From Fredricksoniimonas sp964643325 (GTDB taxonomy: Bacteria; Omnitrophota; Gorgyraeia; Zapsychrales; Fredricksoniimonadaceae), in NCBI GenBank assembly GCA_964643325.1, contig CAZXSE010000005.1, positions 1 through 64,000 on the forward strand: DNA of 64,000 nucleotides. Direction: 5' to 3'. Position 1 is the first letter of the stretch. Each line of letters begins with the position of its first letter. Below, piece after piece: positions 32,142-40,324 of this stretch. The notes below the pieces were generated by a model. It worked only from the letters and a program-made list of their open reading frames with translations. It was not told where the DNA came from and ran no database searches. A program made the position numbers and the translations under genes.

Positions 32142-33134
32142 ATGGCAAAGATCTATTATGACAAGGATGCTGACCTTAACGTGCTCAAAGGAAAGACCGT
32201 TGCCATCATCGGCTACGGCATCCAGGGCCGCGGGCAGGCGCTTAACCTGCGCGACAGCGGGGTCAGCGTTATTGTTTCCGAGCGCGAGGACAGCCCGAAT
32301 TTCCAGAAGGCGATCGACGACGGGTTCAAGCCCATGGACGCGGGCAAGGCCGCGCAAAAAGCGGATATCATCCAGGTCCTGACGCAGGACCATCTTCAGG
32401 CTGAGATCTACAAAAAGCATTTGCGCCGCCACATGAAGCCGGGCAAGGCGCTTGTTTTTTCGCACGGGTTCAATATTCACTTTGGACAGATCAAGCCGCC
32501 CGCTGATGTTGACGTGTGGATGATTGCGCCCAAGGGTCCAGGTTCATTTGTCCGCCGTCAGTATGAAGAAGGTAAGGGCGTTCCGTGCCTGGTGGCGATC
32601 CATCAGAACGCTTCCGGCAATGCGCTTAAGGAGGCCCTGGCCTATGCGAAGGGTTTGGGCGGCACGCGCGCGGGCGTTTTTGAGACAACATTCAAGGAAG
32701 AGACCGAGACGGACCTTTTTGGCGAGCAGGCGGTCCTTTGCGGCGGTACGAGTGAGCTGGTCAAGGCGGGTTTTGACACGCTGGTCGCAGCGGGTTACGC
32801 GCCGGAGATGGCGTATTTCGAGTGCCTGCACGAGCTCAAGCTTATCGTCGATATTATTTATGAAGAAGGTATCGCGGGCATGCGCAAACGCGTTTCTGAT
32901 ACCGCGGAATACGGGGATTATACCCGCGGCCCGCGCATCATCAACGCCAAGACGCGCAAGGAAATGCAAAAGATCCTCAAGGAGGTTCAGTCCGGTAAAT
33001 TCGCGCGCGAGTGGATGAAGGAGAACAAGAAGGGTCGTCCTAACTTCTCGCAGATGCGCATCGATGCGGATAAGCATCCGATCGAGGAGACGGGCAAGCG
33101 ACTTCGTGGCATGATGTCCTGGATCAAGAAATAA
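32142..33134 (+). CDS. ilvC: Ketol-acid reductoisomerase
   Basis: IlvC carries out the second step of valine and isoleucine synthesis. The 330-residue class I enzyme has VAIIGYGIQGRGQALNLRDS as the dinucleotide fold, FSHGFNIHFGQI, MIAPKGPG, DLFGEQAVLCGG and ECLHELKLIVDIIYEEG. The cofactor-specificity loop reads SEREDSPNF at residues 46-54: R48 and S51 are kept, but acidic E49 and D50 and N53 replace the usual Lys/Gly and Ser, which may weaken NADPH binding. It stands between pfkA and leuA and is followed by a terminator, so leuA is in another unit. Confidence 0.96.
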   Translation: MAKIYYDKDADLNVLKGKTVAIIGYGIQGRGQALNLRDSGVSVIVSEREDSPNFQKAIDDGFKPMDAGKAAQKADIIQVLTQDHLQAEIYKKHLRRHMKPGKALVFSHGFNIHFGQIKPPADVDVWMIAPKGPGSFVRRQYEEGKGVPCLVAIHQNASGNALKEALAYAKGLGGTRAGVFETTFKEETETDLFGEQAVLCGGTSELVKAGFDTLVAAGYAPEMAYFECLHELKLIVDIIYEEGIAGMRKRVSDTAEYGDYTRGPRIINAKTRKEMQKILKEVQSGKFAREWMKENKKGRPNFSQMRIDADKHPIEETGKRLRGMMSWIKK

Positions 33135-33159
33135 GGTAATGCGTTTGGCAGTTACAAAG

Positions 33160-33185
33160 ACGCATGCCCCAAGCATGCGTTTTTT
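33160..33185 (+). terminator. Rho-independent terminator after ilvC
   Basis: ACGCATGC (33160-33167) pairs perfectly with GCATGCGT (33173-33180) and is followed by five T residues and a further T-rich stretch. Confidence 0.9.
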
Positions 33186-33211
33186 GTTTTGAAAAGGATC
33201 CTTTTCAAAAC
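33186..33211. repeat. Perfect 26-bp palindrome between ilvC and leuA
   Basis: The 26 bases are an exact palindrome centred on GGATCC, with outer ends GTTTTGAAAA and TTTTCAAAAC. It directly follows the ilvC terminator. A 6-bp hairpin GGCGGC/GCCGCC (33228-33243) comes next, followed by GAAGCGAGTGGGGG. The size equals that of the 26-bp palindrome before tRNA-Leu (23490-23515), which is centred on GAATTC. Confidence 0.85.
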
Positions 33212-33275
33212 ATCCCGAGCTTACGATGGCGGCCTTAGCCGCCCGAAGCGAGTGGGGGTTTAACAAGGAGCTGTT

Positions 33276-34832
33276 ATGAAGAAGCAAGACAAGGTCCTGA
33301 TATTCGATACTACATTGCGCGACGGGGAGCAGGCGCCGGGCGCGAGCATGAACCAGCGTGAAAAGCTGGAAGTGGCGCTGGCCCTCGAGCGTCTGGGTGT
33401 GGACATCATTGAAGCCGGGTTCCCGGTCATTTCCAAGGGGGACTTTGAGTCCGTGCAGATGATCGCGAAGAAGGTCAAAACTTCTGCGGTAGCGGGGCTC
33501 GCGCGCTCGGTCAAGAAGGACATTGAGGCTGCGGCCGAGGCATTGAAGCCCGCGAAGCATCCGCGTATCCATGTTTTTCTGGCAACATCAAAGATCCACT
33601 TGGAGCATAAACTGCGCAAGACCCGCGATGAGGTCGTTCAGATGGCCGTGGACGCGGTCAAGATGGCCCGCAAGCATGTGGACATGGTGGAGTTCTCGCC
33701 CGAGGATGCCTCGCGTTCCGAGAAGGAATTCCTGTATCGCGTGCTGGAAGCGGTCATTAAGGCCGGGGCACGCACCCTCAACATTCCGGACACCGTCGGG
33801 TATGCCATGCCCGAGCAATACGGCAAACTGATCACGGACATCCGCAATAATGTCCCTAATATCGACAAGGCTGTCATCTCCGTTCATTGCCACAATGATC
33901 TTGGTATGGCTGTGGCCAATTCCCTTGCCGCTGTCAAGGCCGGAGCGCGCCAGGTCGAGTGCACGATCAACGGCATCGGCGAGCGGGCAGGCAATGCGGC
34001 CATGGAAGAGATCGTGATGGCCTTGCGCACGCGCCAGGATTATTTCGGGTTAACAACGGGTATCAATACGACCGAGATCTCGCGCGTATCGCGCCTGGTC
34101 AGTAAGTACACGGGCTTTGCGATCGCGCCCAACAAGGCGATCGTCGGCGGCAATGCGTTCCGTCATGAATCCGGCATCCATCAGGACGGCATGCTGAAAG
34201 AGCCGACCACCTACGAGATCATGCGGCCCGAGGACGTGGGCTTTACGGGCACGGGACTGGTGTTGGGAAAACATTCCGGGCGCCACGCGCTCAAGGTAAG
34301 GCTGAAATTGCTGGGCATTGAGCTGGGCGAGGCCGAGATGGCCCGCGCGTTCGACCGATTTAAGGACCTTTGTGACAAGAAGAAAGAGGTCTTTGACGAG
34401 GATCTGGTCGCCATTGTTGAGGATGAAGTGCAGGAGGTCAAGGATATCTGGACGCTGGATTCACTGACCGTGACCAGCGGCACGAATATAGCGCCTGATG
34501 TGACCGTGTGCCTGAAGTCCGCCGGAAGATCTTTTGTCAAGAAGGCGACGGGGGACGGCCCCATTGACGCCTGTTACCGCGCGATCGATGAGATCACGGG
34601 CGTTACGGGCAAGCTGCTCAACTATGGCATTCAGTCCGTGACCGAAGGTCAGGACGCCATGGGCGAGGTGCGCGTGCGCGTGAACTTTGACGGGCACAAG
34701 GTCATCGGGCTTGGCGCTTCAACGGACGTTATTGAAGCCTCGGTCAAGGCGTACTTGAACGCGGTCAACAAGGCCTGCGTCCTGTCATCTTCGAAGAGGG
34801 GCAAGGGCAAGACCATGGACCTGGGCTTATAA
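33276..34832 (+). CDS. leuA: 2-isopropylmalate synthase
   Basis: LeuA condenses acetyl-CoA with 2-ketoisovalerate, the first step of leucine synthesis. The 518 residues comprise the HMGL-like barrel (IFDTTLRDGEQAPGASM, VHCHNDLGMAVANSLAA, GERAGNAAMEEIVMAL), a linker (HESGIHQDGMLKEPTTYEIM and KHSGRHALK) and the C-terminal leucine-binding domain (about residues 390-505, ending with GLGASTDVIEASVKAYLNAVN), so feedback control is likely. AAGGAG precedes ATG 33276. The gene is followed at eight bases by aroE. Citramalate synthase is unlikely given the length and motifs. Confidence 0.95.
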   Translation: MKKQDKVLIFDTTLRDGEQAPGASMNQREKLEVALALERLGVDIIEAGFPVISKGDFESVQMIAKKVKTSAVAGLARSVKKDIEAAAEALKPAKHPRIHVFLATSKIHLEHKLRKTRDEVVQMAVDAVKMARKHVDMVEFSPEDASRSEKEFLYRVLEAVIKAGARTLNIPDTVGYAMPEQYGKLITDIRNNVPNIDKAVISVHCHNDLGMAVANSLAAVKAGARQVECTINGIGERAGNAAMEEIVMALRTRQDYFGLTTGINTTEISRVSRLVSKYTGFAIAPNKAIVGGNAFRHESGIHQDGMLKEPTTYEIMRPEDVGFTGTGLVLGKHSGRHALKVRLKLLGIELGEAEMARAFDRFKDLCDKKKEVFDEDLVAIVEDEVQEVKDIWTLDSLTVTSGTNIAPDVTVCLKSAGRSFVKKATGDGPIDACYRAIDEITGVTGKLLNYGIQSVTEGQDAMGEVRVRVNFDGHKVIGLGASTDVIEASVKAYLNAVNKACVLSSSKRGKGKTMDLGL

Positions 34833-34839
34833 AGGATAT

Positions 34840-35718
34840 ATGTCAGAGACCCAACGCGCCACCTACGGCCTTGTCGGTTATCCGCTTGGCCATAGTCTTT
34901 CGCCGGTAATGCACAATACGGCTTTTGCCGCGCTCGGTGTTGATGCCGTTTACACTCTTTTTCCCATGAAGCAGGAAGAACTGCTTTCTTTCTTTAAGAC
35001 GCTCAAAGAAAAAGACAGTCATATTTTCGGACTGAATGTCACGGTGCCGCACAAGGAGAACGTCCTTCCCATGCTGGATGCCCTTGCGCCGTTCGCCCAG
35101 AAGGTCGGTGCGGTCAACACGATCGTTATTACGCCGGATCGCAGGCTGATCGGGCATAATACCGACGGTCCGGGATTCCTGGCGCATATGACCGAAGAAG
35201 GTTTTGATCCGCATGATAAGCGTGTGGCCATCATGGGGGCAGGCGGCGCGGCGCGGGCCATCATCAGCGCCTTGTGCCTGTTACCGCAACGGCCGCGTTC
35301 GATAAAACTTTTTGATATCGATCACGAGCGCGCCCATGTGCTGGCGCATGATCTGGCGTTACGTATGGATACGGCCTGCCTTGAGGTTGTCGGCAGCATC
35401 GATGATCTTCAGATGGAGCTGGCTCACATGCTCATCAACGCGACCCCCGTCGGGATGAAGCCCACGGACCCGTGTCTGGTCAGCGAGGAATTGCTGCAGC
35501 CCGGTATGCTGGTCTATGACCTGGTCTATAATCCGCCGGAAACAAAACTCCTGGCCATGGCCAAGGCGCGCGGCGCCCGTCCGGTGAATGGGCTCAAGAT
35601 GCTTTTTTATCAGGGTGTCCTGGCGTTTCAGCACTGGTCAGAAGCGGAGTTGCCGCCGCAGATCAAGACTAAAATGTGGACGGCGCTTGCCAGGGCCGCC
35701 GAAGGCGGGAAGAAATGA
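34840..35718 (+). CDS. aroE: Shikimate dehydrogenase
   Basis: AroE reduces 3-dehydroshikimate with NADPH in aromatic amino-acid synthesis. The 292 residues include the substrate site GYPLGHSLSPVMHN, the catalytic lysine in GLNVTVPHKENVL, NTDGPGF, the nucleotide motif IMGAGGAARAIISAL, and INATPVGM. The end GLKMLFYQGVLAFQHWS is also typical. It lies between leuA and the prepilin peptidase gene, whose start overlaps its stop. Shikimate kinase (aroK) is 3 kb downstream. Confidence 0.95.
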   Translation: MSETQRATYGLVGYPLGHSLSPVMHNTAFAALGVDAVYTLFPMKQEELLSFFKTLKEKDSHIFGLNVTVPHKENVLPMLDALAPFAQKVGAVNTIVITPDRRLIGHNTDGPGFLAHMTEEGFDPHDKRVAIMGAGGAARAIISALCLLPQRPRSIKLFDIDHERAHVLAHDLALRMDTACLEVVGSIDDLQMELAHMLINATPVGMKPTDPCLVSEELLQPGMLVYDLVYNPPETKLLAMAKARGARPVNGLKMLFYQGVLAFQHWSEAELPPQIKTKMWTALARAAEGGKK

Positions 35719-36929
35719 TGGCCTTGGATCCTTTTGTTCTGATGCCGGTGTTCTTTTTTATCGCCGGGGCGATCATCGGGAGTTTCCTTAATGTTTGTAT
35801 CGTGCGCTTGCCGCAGAATGCGTCGGTCGTATTTCCCTCATCGCATTGTCCCGCGTGTAAGGCGCCTATTGCGTGGTTCGACAATATTCCGCTTATCAGT
35901 TTCCTTGTATTAAAAGCCAAATGCCGCGCCTGCAAAGAGAAGATCGCGTGGCGTTACTTTGTCGTCGAGCTTCTGACGGCCTGCATTTTTACTTTTTCTT
36001 ATTTCTGGATGGGACTTTCCCTTGCGCTGGTGCCTGCGCTTGTGCTGATGTGCTGTCTTATTGTGGCGTCATGGGTCGATCTGGAGTGGCGCATCATCCC
36101 GGATGAAATCAGCGTGGGCGGGATGTGGGCGGGGCTGGCGCTTGCCATGTTCATCCCCGGGCTTCACGGGGCGGCGGATGCGGATGTCCTGGGGATCGGC
36201 TCTGTGGTTTCTTTTATCATGGCCGCGGCTTGTGCCTTGCTTTACAGCGTCAAGATCCTGTACAAGAAATTGCCATTTGAGAAAGAAGACAGGGATGTTT
36301 TCCTGCTGGGCGCGGCGTTCCTTGTGTTGCAGTGGGCGGCGCAGGTGTTGGCTCGCTTTCTTCCGTCGTATGATGCGCCGTTAAGCGCGCTGGCTGATGC
36401 GCTGCAGGGCGTGATCATCGGCGGATGCTCGTTATGGGTGACCGGGCTTATCGGAGAGATCCTGATCACCAAAAGGGTTGTGACCGTGTTTGATTTCAAG
36501 GGCATGGTGGATGATCCGGCCGGCCTGATGAAGGTTTTGTGCCAGGCGGGATATGTGGATGACAGAGGCAACCTTCAGGCCTGCTTTCGGGATGTGAAGG
36601 ATGTGGCGGCATTGAAATTGTCCGGCGCGTTCGAGGACCAGCGTAAAGATATTTTTGAGATGCTTCAGGCCGTCGATGAGGGCGGGGTCATGGGCTGGGG
36701 GGATGTCAAGCTGTTGGCCATGGCCGGGGCTTTCCTGGGATGGCAGCTGGCGGTCGCGGCGTTCTTTATCGCGCCGTTCTTCGGGGCGGCCGTCGGGGTT
36801 GTGAAGATCCTGCGCCGTCAGGATACGGCGATCGCCTACGGGCCTTTTCTGGCCATCGGCATCGTGATCAGTCTTTACGGCGGCAGCGCCCTTATTCGCC
36901 GGCTTTTGATGTTGTATGGCGTGAATTAA
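35715..36929 (+). CDS. pilD: Prepilin peptidase/methyltransferase with a large internal insertion
   Basis: This membrane aspartic protease cleaves and N-methylates prepilins such as the pseudopilins at 1291-3745. The N-terminal part shows GAIIGSFLNVCIVRLPQ and two zinc-type cysteine pairs (CPAC and CRAC) around the cytoplasmic loop. The catalytic aspartates are in WVDLEWRIIPDEIS and GWGDVKLLAMAGAFLGW. The protein has 404 residues, against 250-290 for most PilD/GspO, because about 150 extra residues (around 185-335) lie between the two aspartate motifs, partly hydrophobic and partly soluble (FDFKGMVDDPAGLMKVLC). ATG 35715 overlaps the aroE stop. The insertion's role is unknown. Confidence 0.9.
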   Translation: MMALDPFVLMPVFFFIAGAIIGSFLNVCIVRLPQNASVVFPSSHCPACKAPIAWFDNIPLISFLVLKAKCRACKEKIAWRYFVVELLTACIFTFSYFWMGLSLALVPALVLMCCLIVASWVDLEWRIIPDEISVGGMWAGLALAMFIPGLHGAADADVLGIGSVVSFIMAAACALLYSVKILYKKLPFEKEDRDVFLLGAAFLVLQWAAQVLARFLPSYDAPLSALADALQGVIIGGCSLWVTGLIGEILITKRVVTVFDFKGMVDDPAGLMKVLCQAGYVDDRGNLQACFRDVKDVAALKLSGAFEDQRKDIFEMLQAVDEGGVMGWGDVKLLAMAGAFLGWQLAVAAFFIAPFFGAAVGVVKILRRQDTAIAYGPFLAIGIVISLYGGSALIRRLLMLYGVN

Positions 36930-36940
36930 GTATTTCGTGC

Positions 36941-36969
36941 TTGTTGCAAGCCCGAAACCTTAGTATATT
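36941..36969 (+). promoter_or_regulatory. Possible promoter of fba
   Basis: TTGTTG (36941-36946) and TATATT (36964-36969) are spaced by 17 bases. A GC-rich hairpin, CCCGGTGGAT with GTCCATCGGG (about 36974-36996), follows in the leader before AAAGGAG and ATG 37028. Confidence 0.5.
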
Positions 36970-37027
36970 GAATGCCCGGTGGATGGTGTCCATCGGGGGC
37001 TAAAGATCAATCAATAAAGGAGAGCGT

Positions 37028-38038
37028 ATGGTTGCATACAAGGAATTAGGTTTGTCCAACACGCGGGAAATGTTCAAGGGCGCGGTCAAGGGCGGCTATG
37101 CTGTTCCGGCCTATAACTTTAATAACATGGAACAGATCCAGGCTATCATCACGGCCTGCGTCGAGACAGGGTCGCCGGTCATTCTCCAAGTATCTTCCGG
37201 CGCGCGCAAGTATGCCAATCCGACCTTGTTGCGCTGGATGGGGCAGGGCGCTGTCGAGATGATGAAGGAGATCGCGAAGGCCAAGGGGCTGAAAGAGATC
37301 CCGATCGCGCTGCATCTGGACCATGGCGACACCTTTGAGCTGGCCAAGTCCTGCATCGAGACGGGCTTCTCGTCGGTCATGATCGACGGGTCCCATCACA
37401 CGTATGAGAAAAATGTCGAGCTGACCAAGCAGGTCGTCGAGTATGCGCATAAATATGATGTTACGGTCGAGGGCGAGCTCGGGGTCCTTTCCGGGATCGA
37501 GGATGATGTGGTTGCCGCGAAGTCGATCTACACCCAGCCTGAGCAGGTCGAGGATTTCGTGAAAAAGACCGGCGTTGATTCGTTGGCCATTTCCATCGGC
37601 ACATCGCACGGCGCCTACAAGTTCAAGCCGGCGCAGTGTACCAAGGATCCCGCGACGGGCGTGCTTGTTCCGCCGCCACTGCGCTTTGACATCCTTGAAG
37701 AGATCGAGAAGCGCATTCCCGGGTTCCCGATCGTGTTGCATGGCGCGAGTTCCGTGGCGACCGAGTATGTGGATATGATCAACAAGTTCGGCGGCAAGCT
37801 GGAAGCGGCCGTCGGCATCCCTGAAGAGCAGTTGCGCCGCGCGGCAAAGTCCGCGGTGTGCAAGATCAATATTGATTCCGACGGGCGTTTGGCCATGACC
37901 GCGCTGATCCGCAAGGTTTTCGCGGAGAGCCCGGGCGAGTTCGACCCGCGCAAGTATCTGGGTCCGGCGCGCGATGCTTTGGTCAAGGTTTACAAGCACA
38001 AGAACGAGAACGTCGTCGGGTCAGCCGGCAGGGCGTGA
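37028..38038 (+). CDS. fba: Class II fructose-bisphosphate aldolase
   Basis: The zinc-dependent aldolase joins or splits fructose 1,6-bisphosphate in glycolysis and gluconeogenesis. The 336 residues show AVPAYNFNNMEQIQAI, the zinc ligands in IALHLDHGDTFE, SSVMIDGSHHTYEKNVELTK, EGELGVLSGIEDDV, GTSHGAYKF, VLHGASSVATEYVDMIN and KINIDSDGRLAMTALI. This pattern matches the longer class II type with a large loop. The leader AAAGGAGAGCGT before the ATG is the same as that before rpsB. A REP-like palindrome and a terminator follow. Confidence 0.95.
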   Translation: MVAYKELGLSNTREMFKGAVKGGYAVPAYNFNNMEQIQAIITACVETGSPVILQVSSGARKYANPTLLRWMGQGAVEMMKEIAKAKGLKEIPIALHLDHGDTFELAKSCIETGFSSVMIDGSHHTYEKNVELTKQVVEYAHKYDVTVEGELGVLSGIEDDVVAAKSIYTQPEQVEDFVKKTGVDSLAISIGTSHGAYKFKPAQCTKDPATGVLVPPPLRFDILEEIEKRIPGFPIVLHGASSVATEYVDMINKFGGKLEAAVGIPEEQLRRAAKSAVCKINIDSDGRLAMTALIRKVFAESPGEFDPRKYLGPARDALVKVYKHKNENVVGSAGRA

Positions 38039-38042
38039 GTTT

Positions 38043-38096
38043 GGGGACACACACTTAATTACCCTGCTGTTGCAGGGCAATTAAGTGTGTGTCCCC
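38043..38096. repeat. REP-like extragenic palindrome
   Basis: GGGGACACACACTTAATT (38043-38060) is the exact complement of 38079-38096, with an inner CCCTGC/GCAGGG hairpin. The sequence type GGGGACACACACTTAATT resembles extragenic palindromes associated with REP-associated tyrosine transposases (RAYT); this is from memory of such repeats and no RAYT gene is in the window. Confidence 0.8.
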
Positions 38097-38105
38097 TGTA
38101 ATCTA

Positions 38106-38142
38106 CCCCGTGTTCTCCGGCAAGGAGAGCGCGGGGTTTTTT
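38106..38142 (+). terminator. Rho-independent terminator after fba
   Basis: A 13-bp stem with G-U pairs (38106-38118 with 38124-38136) and a GGCAA loop is followed by six T residues. It lies just before the ribosome site of the next small gene. Confidence 0.88.
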
Positions 38143-38156
38143 CTTGGGAGGTGGCT

Positions 38157-38351
38157 ATGGAATGTTTAAAAGAAAAGAACCTGAAAGATTGCACGTGCTC
38201 GTATCCGGGCTGTTCGCGCAAGGGGATCTGTTGCGAGTGCGTGCGGTATCACCGCGATAAGGGCGCGATCCCGGGGTGTTTTTTCCCGAAGGACGCCGAA
38301 AAGACCTATGACCGCAGTATCGCCGCGTTCATCAGGGCTGTGAAGCCATGA
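38157..38351 (+). CDS. Small cysteine-rich protein, DUF6485-like
   Basis: This 64-residue protein has seven cysteines, six in the pattern CTCSYPGCSRKGICCEC, followed by VRYHRDKGAIPGCFFPKDAEKTYDRSI. The cysteine layout and the FFP..AEKTYDRSI end match my recollection of the DUF6485 family, found mainly in anaerobes and uncultured bacteria; the function is not known, though binding a metal or iron-sulfur cluster is plausible. GGGAGG lies before ATG 38157. It is coupled to the next small gene by an ATGA overlap. Confidence 0.8.
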   Translation: MECLKEKNLKDCTCSYPGCSRKGICCECVRYHRDKGAIPGCFFPKDAEKTYDRSIAAFIRAVKP

Positions 38352-38539
38352 CGAAGAAAGAGCACATTCAGTTCTGGCACAAGAAACAGGGCAAAGAGGC
38401 GGGTGTGAACGCCCTGGCCGTGCGCGGAACGCTTAAGGGCGCGAAGCCCGTCGGCCCGCAGGCCAAGCTGACCCCGGCGCAGAAGTTCATGAAAGAATTG
38501 CGCGCCCAGGCGCGTCAGGCAGTGCGTGAAGCGGTGTAG
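38348..38539 (+). CDS. Small basic protein of unknown function
   Basis: This 63-residue protein is very rich in Lys, Ala, Gln and Arg and has no hydrophobic segment. The sequence (KKEHIQFWHKKQGKEAG, then LTPAQKFMKELRAQARQAV) suggests a disordered start and a C-terminal helix that could bind nucleic acid. It overlaps the cysteine-rich gene by ATGA, so translation is coupled and the two may work together. I do not recognise a family. Confidence in the gene comes from coupling and codon use like the neighbours. Confidence 0.62.
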   Translation: MTKKEHIQFWHKKQGKEAGVNALAVRGTLKGAKPVGPQAKLTPAQKFMKELRAQARQAVREAV

Positions 38540-38606
38540 GCAGGGGATTTATGTTTGACAAATCATCAACGCAGTGTTACTGTTTTCTTATATTGGAGAA
38601 AGCGTT

Positions 38607-39131
38607 ATGGCATTAGGGAATAAGAACATTGTTTTCATCGGCTTCATGGCTTGCGGCAAGACCATGATCTCGCGCGAGGTTGCGCGCCGCCTGGGCATGC
38701 GGCGCGTGTCCACGGATGAGCTGATCGAGGAGCGCGAAGGCCTTCCCATTACGCAGATCTTTGCGCGTTCCGGCGAGGCGTATTTCCGGCGCGTGGAGGC
38801 GGCTGTGGTCAAGGAATGCGCAGCCCTCTCAGGTGTCGTCATTGATTGCGGCGGTGGCGTTGCCATGAACGAGGAAAATATGCAGGCCCTGAACGCCACG
38901 GGCGTGACATTTTATCTGAACGCTTCCCCCGAAGCGATCTATCGCAGGACAAAGGGCAGGACGGACAGGCCGCTGTTGAACGTGCCGAACCCGCTTGCCA
39001 GGATCAAGGAATTGCTGGCCGTGCGCGACCCCCATTACCGCAAGGCCCAGCACGTCGTCGATTCAAGCAATGACGATGTTGCCAGGGTTGCCCATGGGAT
39101 CCTTCTCATCCTCGACATTCACGGAAAATGA
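38607..39131 (+). CDS. aroK: Shikimate kinase
   Basis: AroK phosphorylates shikimate at the 3-hydroxyl. The 174 residues have the P-loop GFMACGKTMISREVARRL (MAC where MGA/MGS is usual), the shikimate-binding DELIEEREGLPI, FRRVEAAVVKEC, the GGG motif VIDCGGGVAM and the lid GRTDRPLL. TTGGAG precedes ATG 38607. TTGACA at 38555-38560 could be a -35 box, with a weak -10 (TACTGT, 38578-38583). The 3' end overlaps dprA by 38 bases. With aroE it covers two shikimate pathway steps in this window. Confidence 0.94.
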   Translation: MALGNKNIVFIGFMACGKTMISREVARRLGMRRVSTDELIEEREGLPITQIFARSGEAYFRRVEAAVVKECAALSGVVIDCGGGVAMNEENMQALNATGVTFYLNASPEAIYRRTKGRTDRPLLNVPNPLARIKELLAVRDPHYRKAQHVVDSSNDDVARVAHGILLILDIHGK

Positions 39132-40227
39132 AGCGCTGGCGGTCCTGAACGGGATCAACGGCTTTGGCATCAAGCGCATCAGCCAGCTGATCGAACGTTT
39201 CGGGTCCGCGTCCGCGACGTTGCGCGCGCCCGTCGAGGCGCTGGCTTCTTTCCCTGAATTGCATCAGGCCACGCGGGTCAATCTTCAGAGTTTCTCGGCG
39301 GAAAAATTCCTTAAGAAAGATGACGAGGCGTGCCGGAAGTTCGGCGCGCGCCGGGTCACTTTCCTTGATGAAGAATATCCTGCCAGACTGCATACGATAC
39401 CGGACAAGCCGGTCGTGCTTTATGTCGCCGGAGAATTTCCTAAACAGCTGGAATGCGGCGTGGCGATCGTGGGTTCGCGGCGGGCATCACTATACGGGTT
39501 GGGCATTGCGGAGCGCTTCGCTCTTGAACTGGCGGAGCTTGGGGTCTGCATCATTTCGGGCGTGGCCCGGGGCATTGACACAGCCGCGCACAACGGGGCT
39601 TTGCGCGCGGGCGGCAGGACGGTCGGGGTCCTCGGTTGCGGCCTTGATGTTGTTTATCCGCCGGAGAACGGAGGGCTGTATCAGCGTATCAAGGAGAACG
39701 GCTGTCTTATTTCCGAATTTCCTTTTGGCACGCCTCCGGAAACTTTTAACTTTCCGCGGCGCAATCGCATTGTCAGCGGCTTGTCGCTCGGAGTTGTTGT
39801 CGTCGAGGCGGGGATCAAGAGTGGCGCGCTTGTCACGGCCGGGCTTGCGCTAGGCCAGGGCAGAGATGTGTTCGCAGTGCCCGGGCGTATCGATAGCACT
39901 GTTTCTGACGGACCGCACGCGCTCATTAAACAGGGCGCCAAGCCGGTCCTTTGCGTGGCGGATATTCTTGAGGACTTGCCGTTAAAGGCCCAGCAACCCG
40001 TGGGCCGGAAAGAGGCGCCGGGCGCTTGCGCCACTGATGCCTTGTCAGCGGAAGAAAAAGCGGTGCTTGGGTTCTTGGGTGATGACGACACATCTTATGA
40101 AACGCTTGAGGCCGCGACTGGTTTTGGTCCGGCAACCCTAATGTCCGCGTTGCTGGCTTTGGAGATATCAGGCCGGATCGTGCACAAGCCTGGGCAGGTC
40201 TATGGCCGCGCCGTTGACAGGGCATAG
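39094..40227 (+). CDS. dprA: DNA processing protein DprA/Smf
   Basis: DprA binds incoming single-stranded DNA and loads RecA during natural transformation. The 377-residue protein has an N-terminal helix-hairpin-like part (GINGFGIKRISQLIERFG), the Rossmann fold with IVGSRRASLYG, SGVARGIDTAAHNGAL, GVLGCGLDVVYPPEN, FPRRNRIVSGLSLGVVVVEA and GRDVFAVPG, and a C-terminal winged-helix segment (residues about 310-370). ATG 39094 lies inside aroK; it is the nearest start giving a full N terminus. Together with pseudopilins and prepilin peptidase it makes DNA uptake possible, but no comE genes are visible. Confidence 0.93.
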   Translation: MGSFSSSTFTENEALAVLNGINGFGIKRISQLIERFGSASATLRAPVEALASFPELHQATRVNLQSFSAEKFLKKDDEACRKFGARRVTFLDEEYPARLHTIPDKPVVLYVAGEFPKQLECGVAIVGSRRASLYGLGIAERFALELAELGVCIISGVARGIDTAAHNGALRAGGRTVGVLGCGLDVVYPPENGGLYQRIKENGCLISEFPFGTPPETFNFPRRNRIVSGLSLGVVVVEAGIKSGALVTAGLALGQGRDVFAVPGRIDSTVSDGPHALIKQGAKPVLCVADILEDLPLKAQQPVGRKEAPGACATDALSAEEKAVLGFLGDDDTSYETLEAATGFGPATLMSALLALEISGRIVHKPGQVYGRAVDRA

Positions 40228-40324
40228 CAAACATTTCTCAAAAACAGTTGCATTTTGGCTGTTTTCATGGAAAGTATGAGTGCGGCTTGCGTAAGGGTCC
40301 TTTAATCCTGTCTTCCTTATATAT

